A stretch of 64,000 bases of DNA, from positions 62,001-126,000 of the forward strand of contig CANDBT010000005.1 of assembly GCA_947383005.1 (NCBI GenBank), given 5' to 3'. Shown piece by piece: positions 58,871 to 64,000 of this stretch (the stretch's first letter is position 1; every line of letters begins with the position of its first letter). A program made the translations under genes and the position numbers. Source of the DNA: an uncultured bacterium. Its GTDB lineage: Bacteria; Bacillota; Clostridia; Lachnospirales; Lachnospiraceae. Under the pieces are notes generated by a model, which was not told the DNA's origin, did no database searches, and saw only the letters and a list, made by a program, of their open reading frames with translations.

Positions 58871-61180
58871 ATGGAAATTATGGTTAAAACAATGCCGGTA
58901 ATCGCGCTGAGAGCTTTAACAATACTGCCCAAAATGACCATAAGTTTTGATATCAGCCGGGCGAAATCCATCGCGGCTGTGGAAAAGGCGATGACTGACG
59001 ATCAGAAAATTTGCGTGATTACCCAGAAAGACCCGGACGAAGCGAATCCGGGTCAGGAGCAGCTTTATCATATCGGAGTGATTGTCCGGGTAAAACAGTT
59101 GGTAAAAATGCCCAACAATGTGATTCGGATGATGGTAGAGGGCATCGAACGGGCAGAATTATTGATGCTGGATGCAGAGGAGCCGGTTTTGATCGGCGAA
59201 GTAATGCCATCCCCCTGGCAGATGGATGATGTGGATACTCTGACTGCGGAGGCTATGGTGCGCATACTGCAGGAAAAAGTGGAAGAATATGGCCGTCAGA
59301 ATCTTAAGTTTGCCCGGGAGGTGATGCCAAATCTGCTGATTGCCGGAGGATTGGAAGAGCTGATGCAGCAGATTGTGACGCAGATTCCCTGGGATTATAC
59401 TATCCGTCAGGACTATCTGAATGCAAAAGACGCGGTTACCCGGTATGAAGTGCTGATTAGCAACATGGTAAAAGAAATTGAAATTTCCCGTATCCGCCGT
59501 GAATTTCAGGAAAAAGTAAAAGCGGCAGTAGACAAAAATCAGAAGGATTACATTTTGCGTGAGCAAATGAAAGTCATTCGTCAGGAATTAGGGGACGATC
59601 CTGCTTCGGACGCCGATGAGTATGAAAAAAAGGTGGATGCTTTAAAAGCCGACAAAGAGGTAAAGGAGAAACTGAGAAAAGAAATCAGCCGTTTTAAAAC
59701 GATGCCGTCTGGCAGTCAGGAAGGAAATGTGCTGCGGACATATATCGAAACCTTGTTGGAATTGCCGTGGAATAAGACATCTAAAGACGACAATGACATA
59801 AAAAGGGCAGAGAGAATATTAGAAGAAGATCATTATGGGTTAGAGAAAGTAAAGGAAAGGGTGTTGGAATATCTGGCAGTTCGCATGCTGACAAAAAAAG
59901 GTGACAGCCCTATCCTTTGTCTGGTAGGCCCTCCGGGAACCGGCAAAACTTCCATTGCCAAATCCGTGGCCCGCGCCCTCAATAAGAAATATGTGCGTAT
60001 CAGTCTTGGAGGCGTCCGGGACGAGGCGGAAATCCGAGGCCATAGAAAAACTTATGTGGGAGCTATGCCGGGGCGCCTGGCAGAGGGGCTGAGGCAGGCA
60101 GGAGTGTCAAATCCGCTGATGCTGTTGGATGAGATTGACAAGGTCAGCAGCGACTACAAAGGAGACACCTCATCGGCGCTTTTGGAGGTGCTGGACGGGG
60201 AGCAGAATATGCGTTTTCGTGATCATTATATCGAAGTGCCGGTCAATCTGTCCCATGTATTGTTTATCGCTACGGCCAACACTACACAGACGATTCCCCG
60301 TCCTCTGTTGGATCGAATGGAAATTATCGAAATCAGCAGTTACACGGAAAGCGAAAAATTTCATATTGCCAGGGATTTTTTGCTGGAAAAGCAGCTTAAA
60401 AAAAATGGTTTGGCGGGGGAAAAGGTGACGATTTCCGATGGGGCATTGAAGAGGATCATTCATAATTATACACGGGAAGCGGGAGTGCGGAATCTTGAAC
60501 GCCGGATTGGCGATATTTTGAGGAAAGCGGCCAGGGAGTTTTTGGAGGATAAAAAGAAAACTATCCGGGTCGGGGAATCCAGCTTGGAGAAGTATCTGGG
60601 AAAGGAAAAATATACCTTTGAAAATGCTAACGAGGAAGATCAGGTAGGGATTGTCCGGGGACTTGCCTGGACCAGCGTGGGCGGAGATACCCTCCAGATT
60701 GAAGTGAACGTGATGCCTGGAAAAGGTGAACTGAAGCTGACGGGACAAATGGGTGATGTGATGAAGGAGTCTGCTCAGACAGCGCTTACTTATGTACGGT
60801 CGGTTTGTCCCCAATATCGGGTTGCCGACGATTATTTTGAAAAACATGATATCCATATTCATATTCCGGAGGGAGCAGTACCAAAAGATGGCCCGTCTGC
60901 CGGGATAACCATGGCAGTTGCCATGTTGTCCGCAGTAGTCGGACGGAAAGTATCGGCGAAAGTGGCCATGACTGGCGAAATTACGCTGAGAGGCCGGGTG
61001 CTGCCGATAGGCGGGCTGAAGGAGAAGATACTGGCAGCGAAGATGGCCCATATACAAAAAGTGCTGGTACCAGATAAAAACAGGCCGGATATTGCCGAGC
61101 TTTCAAAAGAAATTACCAGGGGCCTGAAAATCGTTTATGTTAAAAATATGGAAGAGGTATTGGCGGAGGTTTTTGTGTGA
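58871..61180 (+). CDS. lon: ATP-dependent protease La
   Basis: 769 residues. N-terminal LAN domain to about 200 ([18 protein letters not shown]), coiled-coil region, AAA+ domain with Walker [16 protein letters not shown] and Walker [12 protein letters not shown], and a C-terminal protease domain with Ser676 in [10 protein letters not shown] and the Lys about 43 residues later ([13 protein letters not shown]). It degrades misfolded and regulatory proteins. ATG 58871 has AGGAGG upstream. The 3' end lies 12 bp before engB, so the two are likely one transcript. Confidence 0.96.
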   Translation: MEIMVKTMPVIALRALTILPKMTISFDISRAKSIAAVEKAMTDDQKICVITQKDPDEANPGQEQLYHIGVIVRVKQLVKMPNNVIRMMVEGIERAELLMLDAEEPVLIGEVMPSPWQMDDVDTLTAEAMVRILQEKVEEYGRQNLKFAREVMPNLLIAGGLEELMQQIVTQIPWDYTIRQDYLNAKDAVTRYEVLISNMVKEIEISRIRREFQEKVKAAVDKNQKDYILREQMKVIRQELGDDPASDADEYEKKVDALKADKEVKEKLRKEISRFKTMPSGSQEGNVLRTYIETLLELPWNKTSKDDNDIKRAERILEEDHYGLEKVKERVLEYLAVRMLTKKGDSPILCLVGPPGTGKTSIAKSVARALNKKYVRISLGGVRDEAEIRGHRKTYVGAMPGRLAEGLRQAGVSNPLMLLDEIDKVSSDYKGDTSSALLEVLDGEQNMRFRDHYIEVPVNLSHVLFIATANTTQTIPRPLLDRMEIIEISSYTESEKFHIARDFLLEKQLKKNGLAGEKVTISDGALKRIIHNYTREAGVRNLERRIGDILRKAAREFLEDKKKTIRVGESSLEKYLGKEKYTFENANEEDQVGIVRGLAWTSVGGDTLQIEVNVMPGKGELKLTGQMGDVMKESAQTALTYVRSVCPQYRVADDYFEKHDIHIHIPEGAVPKDGPSAGITMAVAMLSAVVGRKVSAKVAMTGEITLRGRVLPIGGLKEKILAAKMAHIQKVLVPDKNRPDIAELSKEITRGLKIVYVKNMEEVLAEVFV

Positions 61181-61192
61181 GGAGGGGAAGCT

Positions 61193-61816
61193 ATGGTAAT
61201 CAAGACAGTGGAATTGGAAACGGTTTGCGGAGTGACCAGCAGATTGCCGGATAACGACTGTCCGGAGTTTGCGTTTTCCGGAAAATCCAATGTAGGAAAA
61301 TCTTCTCTGATTAATGCGCTGATGAACCGGAAGGCATTCGCCAGAACCTCGGCCCAGCCGGGGAAAACGCAAACCATCAATTTTTACCGGATAAACGGAG
61401 AATGGTACTATGTGGATTTGCCTGGTTACGGTTATGCCAAAGTACCGGTGGAAGAAAAAGCCCGGTGGGGGAAAATGATTGAAGGTTATTTAAAAAGATC
61501 TTCCATGCTGAAATGTGTGTTCTTGTTGGTGGATATCCGTCATGAGCCATCCGCCAACGATAAAGTGATGTATGACTGGATTGTAGCCAATGGTTATGAC
61601 CCGGTCATTATTGCCACAAAGCTGGACAAGTTAAAGCGGAGCCAGGTGCCTAAGCATATCAGACAGATAAGGGAAGGGCTGGGAATAAAAAAAGACGGCC
61701 TGGTGATTCCTTTTTCGGCAGAAACAAAGCAGGGGAGGGAAGAAATATGGGGGCTGATTGAACAGATAAGACAACAGCCGATGCAGCCGGAAAAAGATAA
61801 AAACATACATGAATAG
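61193..61816 (+). CDS. engB: Ribosome biogenesis GTPase YsxC/EngB
   Basis: 207 residues. G1 FSGKSNVGKSSLINALM, G3 DLPGYGYAKV, G4 ATKLDKL, and G5-like IPFSAET. It assists large ribosomal subunit assembly. Lon followed by EngB is a conserved order in Firmicutes. GGAGGGG lies before ATG 61193. Confidence 0.95.
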   Translation: MVIKTVELETVCGVTSRLPDNDCPEFAFSGKSNVGKSSLINALMNRKAFARTSAQPGKTQTINFYRINGEWYYVDLPGYGYAKVPVEEKARWGKMIEGYLKRSSMLKCVFLLVDIRHEPSANDKVMYDWIVANGYDPVIIATKLDKLKRSQVPKHIRQIREGLGIKKDGLVIPFSAETKQGREEIWGLIEQIRQQPMQPEKDKNIHE

Positions 61817-61872
61817 GCTAAAGCAAGGAATATACTGGCAGAAAAAGCGTGCCGGGAAAGGGGCAAAGAGGA

Positions 61873-62877
61873 ATGAAAGTAGCCGATATGCACTGTGATA
61901 CGATTTCTGAATTGTATAATCATCAACAGAATGGGGAAAAGGTATCTATTGGGGAAAACGAAGGCCATGTTGATTTAAAAAAAATGCGCAGGGGAGATTA
62001 TCTGCTGCAGAATTTTGCCTTGTTTGTCCATTTAAAGCGGACACAAGAGCCGTTTGCTTATGCCATGAAGCTGGTGGATGCTTTTTATCGGGAAATAGAA
62101 GCATATCCGGAACAAATCGGGGCTGTCAGGAGTTGGAAAGATATTGAGAAAAATATGCAAAGCGGCCGTATATCGGCGCTTCTTACTATAGAAGAGGGAG
62201 GCGTTTGCCAGGGGGAGCTCGCTTATTTGAGGGATTTTTACCGGGTGGGTGTCAGAATGATGACGTTGACCTGGAATTTTAAGAACGAGTTGGCTTTTCC
62301 GAATATTATGCCGGAAAAGCAGCAATCGTCCGACCGCCCGCTGCGGTTTTTACCAGATACGACGCATGGCCTGACGGAAAAGGGCATTGCTTTTGTGGAG
62401 GAAATGGAACGTCTGGGCATGATTATTGATGTTTCGCATTTGGGAGACGCCGGCATTTGGGATGTTATCCGGTATACGAAGAAACCTTTTGTTGCCAGTC
62501 ATTCCAATGCCCGGGCGTTGGCTTCCCATCCCCGGAATCTGACGGATGAGATGATTCGTGCCCTGGCCGAGCGAGGCGGAGTGGCGGGGATTAATTATTG
62601 TGCGGCATTCCTCAGAGATACGGAGAACGGGCAAGAGCCAAAGAACAGCTACTGCCGTCATATGGTAGCTCATATGAAGCATATGAAGGCAATCGGCGGT
62701 ATTGGCTGTGTCGGCTTGGGCAGCGATTTTGACGGTATTGTCAGTACGGTGGAGATGGGGGATTGTTCCGGCATGCAGCTTTTAGCCGATGAGATGGATC
62801 GGCAAGGTTTTACAGACAGCGAGATAGAAGCCGTTTTTTCCGGCAATGTGCTGCGGCTTTACCGGGAGCTTTTGTGA
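61873..62877 (+). CDS. Membrane dipeptidase family protein (M19)
   Basis: 334 residues of a TIM-barrel zinc peptidase: DMHCDTI (His and Asp zinc ligands) at the N-terminus, TIEEGG with the bridging Glu, DVSHLG, ASHSNARAL and GLGSDFDGI near the C-terminus. It hydrolyses dipeptides, perhaps with D-residues at the second position. No signal peptide is present. ATG 61873 has GCAAAGAGG upstream. It ends the housekeeping block. Confidence 0.93.
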   Translation: MKVADMHCDTISELYNHQQNGEKVSIGENEGHVDLKKMRRGDYLLQNFALFVHLKRTQEPFAYAMKLVDAFYREIEAYPEQIGAVRSWKDIEKNMQSGRISALLTIEEGGVCQGELAYLRDFYRVGVRMMTLTWNFKNELAFPNIMPEKQQSSDRPLRFLPDTTHGLTEKGIAFVEEMERLGMIIDVSHLGDAGIWDVIRYTKKPFVASHSNARALASHPRNLTDEMIRALAERGGVAGINYCAAFLRDTENGQEPKNSYCRHMVAHMKHMKAIGGIGCVGLGSDFDGIVSTVEMGDCSGMQLLADEMDRQGFTDSEIEAVFSGNVLRLYRELL

Positions 62878-62902
62878 GTCTGGGTGATATATTTCTTTTT
62901 CA

Positions 62903-62929
62903 TATCATAGGAAAGTGCGTCCTATGATA
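62903..62929. repeat. AAGTGCG-loop hairpin repeat, copy 2
   Basis: TATCATAGGA (62903-62912), loop AAGTGCG, TCCTATGATA (62920-62929). The loop and the adjoining AGGA/TCCT are the same as at 32181, while the outer stem differs but still pairs perfectly. Confidence 0.7.
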
Positions 62930-63001
62930 CAAAACGCTCCGCGTGGATGCCGCACTCCGCGCAAAGGAAGATGGCTGCTGGCATAGCCGCGCTCCGGCGC
63001 G

Positions 63002-63025
63002 AGAGTCCGGCAAGCCGGACTCTTT
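63002..63025 (+). terminator. Hairpin terminator after the dipeptidase gene
   Basis: AGAGTCCGG-CAAG-CCGGACTCT followed by TTGTTCT. It belongs to a G+C-rich, repeat-like stretch (62930-63030) with no gene. Confidence 0.6.
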
Positions 63026-63080
63026 GTTCTCCCTAGTACTTTACTGCTTTAAATTCCTAAAAAAATAACCGGTGATATCG

Positions 63081-63109
63081 TTGACGCAAGGAAAAAATTG
63101 TAGTATGAT
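63081..63109 (+). promoter_or_regulatory. Promoter of the final substrate-binding-protein gene
   Basis: TTGACG (63081-63086), 17-bp spacer, TATGAT (63104-63109). It gives a leader of about 120 nt. Confidence 0.75.
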
Positions 63110-63150
63110 ACCTAATGTGTTCCTGCGTTTTATACATAAGTAGGGATAAG

Positions 63151-63206
63151 GCAACCGTTCAGACGACGAAAATCCATGCCAAATACCATGTTGCCTGAAC
63201 GGTTGC
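63151..63206 (+). other. Long leader hairpin before the substrate-binding-protein gene
   Basis: GCAACCGTTCAG (63151-63162) and CTGAACGGTTGC (63195-63206) pair perfectly over 12 bp around a 32-nt loop with further small complementarity (CATG). It lacks a T-run and the T-box consensus. It could be a regulatory leader or mRNA-stabilising structure. Confidence 0.55.
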
Positions 63207-63236
63207 GGAATAATTATAGGAAAGGGAGAAATAATT

Positions 63237-64000
63237 ATGAGAAAATCAGGAAAATTACTGGCTATGATTCTGGCCGGAACGATGGTGCTGTCTATGGCTG
63301 CATGCTCCGGAGGCGGCAGCGAAGCTACGACGGCTGCCGACGGTACAGAGGCAGAGGTGACGGAAGCGACGAAGGCCGATGATACAAAAGCCGACGCTGG
63401 TGCGGACGAGGCTTCTGCCGACAGCTATACGGTAGGTATCTGCCAGTTAGTGCAGCATGATGCCCTGGATGCGGCTACTCAGGGTTTTAAAGATGCCTTG
63501 ACGGATGCGTTCGGAGATAAGGTTACGTTTGACGAACAGAATGCTCAGGGAGATTCCAATACCTGTTCTACTATCGTCAACAGTTTTGTATCCAACAATG
63601 TGGATTTAATCCTTGCCAATGCCACTCCTGCCTTGCAGGCAGCCCAGGCGGGGACCAGCGAGATCCCGATTTTGGGTACTTCCGTGACCGAATATGGCGT
63701 GGCTCTTGGTATTGACGATTTTGACGGGACGGTCGGCGGAAATATTTCCGGTACTTCCGATCTGGCTCCATTGGATGAACAGGCGGCTATGCTTTTGGAG
63801 TTGTTCCCGGATGCGAAAACCGTCGGGCTTTTGTACTGTTCTGCCGAGGCGAATTCCCAATATCAGGTAGATACGGTAAAGGCAGCTTTGGAAGAGGCCG
63901 GCTGTACCTGTGAATATTATGCTTTTTCTGATTCCAATGATTTGTCGGCTATCGTTACCAGCGCAGCCGATGCCTGTGATGTGATTTATGTTCCTACAGA
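63237..64000 (+). CDS. ABC transporter substrate-binding lipoprotein (TrpX-like), truncated by the window
   Basis: The visible 254 residues start with a signal peptide and lipobox (VLSMAACSGG), a Thr/Ala/Asp/Glu-rich linker, and then a PF04392-type binding domain (YTVGICQLVQHDALDAATQGF, VDLILANATPALQA, PILGTSVTEYG, TVGLLYCSAEANS). Members bind amino acids such as Trp or Tyr, or other small ligands, and work with a permease and ATPase that would follow beyond the end. ATG 63237 has AAAGGGAG upstream. A sigma-A promoter and a 12-bp leader hairpin precede it. Confidence 0.9.
   Translation, partial: MRKSGKLLAMILAGTMVLSMAACSGGGSEATTAADGTEAEVTEATKADDTKADAGADEASADSYTVGICQLVQHDALDAATQGFKDALTDAFGDKVTFDEQNAQGDSNTCSTIVNSFVSNNVDLILANATPALQAAQAGTSEIPILGTSVTEYGVALGIDDFDGTVGGNISGTSDLAPLDEQAAMLLELFPDAKTVGLLYCSAEANSQYQVDTVKAALEEAGCTCEYYAFSDSNDLSAIVTSAADACDVIYVPT

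Noticed and set aside
63110-63236. T-box leader
   Set aside because: The conserved GGTGGAACCGCG-type sequence is absent.
1-64000. tRNA, rRNA, or replication origin
   Set aside because: No tRNA-like TTCRA loop context, rRNA stretch or DnaA-box cluster was noticed while reading; a dedicated search was not possible.

Overview
The window looks like a chromosomal segment of an anaerobic Clostridia species, most likely Lachnospiraceae. The signs are AGGAGG-type ribosome binding sites, the order trigger factor-clpP-clpX-lon-engB, YesN/LytS-type regulation of a galactose-type ABC transporter, large serine recombinases, an anaerobic cobamide pathway and an oxygen-sensitive glycyl radical enzyme. This placement is inferred from gene content; no rRNA or tRNA gene was seen.

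Layout. (1) 1-16.3 kb is a surface-glycan locus, all on the plus strand with many overlapping genes. It holds a truncated F420-hydrogenase-beta-like protein, a hexapeptide acyltransferase, a cytidylyltransferase-SDR fusion of the CDP-ribitol type, a nucleotidyltransferase-kinase fusion, a HAD phosphatase and two small proteins. A glycyl radical enzyme (GRE) with its radical-SAM activase follows. Then come two paralogous GT-B-like proteins (the second split by a -1 frameshift), a GT2 glycosyltransferase, a ManA-like isomerase, a pyruvyltransferase-family protein and a ribulose-phosphate epimerase-like protein. Epimerase, reductase and cytidylyltransferase together suggest a CDP-pentitol donor; what the GRE does there is not known. 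(2) 16.4-27.4 kb is accessory: an acidic secreted protein, an AAA-ATPase/PD-(D/E)XK protein, a shortened serine recombinase, an MMPL transporter and its overlapping GLUG-repeat surface partner. (3) 27.5-35.1 kb: hybrid sensor kinase, peroxiredoxin, GntR regulator next to a GH1 glycosidase, and a convergent MATE exporter. (4) 35.3-37.1 kb: small DUF-type protein plus a complete large serine recombinase ending in a 21-bp perfect inverted repeat. (5) 37.1-43.0 kb: late cobamide biosynthesis (cbiA, cobU, cobS, a second short cobU-like gene, cbiB, cobD). (6) 43.2-52.7 kb: YesN/LytS two-component system, two sugar-binding-protein-like genes and an Mgl-type ABC transporter. (7) 52.9-55.1 kb: small unknowns, a CYTH protein and a CAP-domain protein. 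(8) 55.2-62.9 kb: tig-clpP-clpX-lon-engB and a dipeptidase. (9) The window ends inside a substrate-binding lipoprotein gene.

Several families of palindromic intergenic repeats are scattered through the accessory and housekeeping parts. The best is a two-hairpin element of about 95 bp (three full copies and one partial) whose stems show compensatory base changes. The most unusual biology is the GRE/activase pair inside the glycan locus, together with a small Rossmann-like module that recurs in five neighbouring genes and a UUUAAAA slip-type heptamer at the frameshift junction of one of them.
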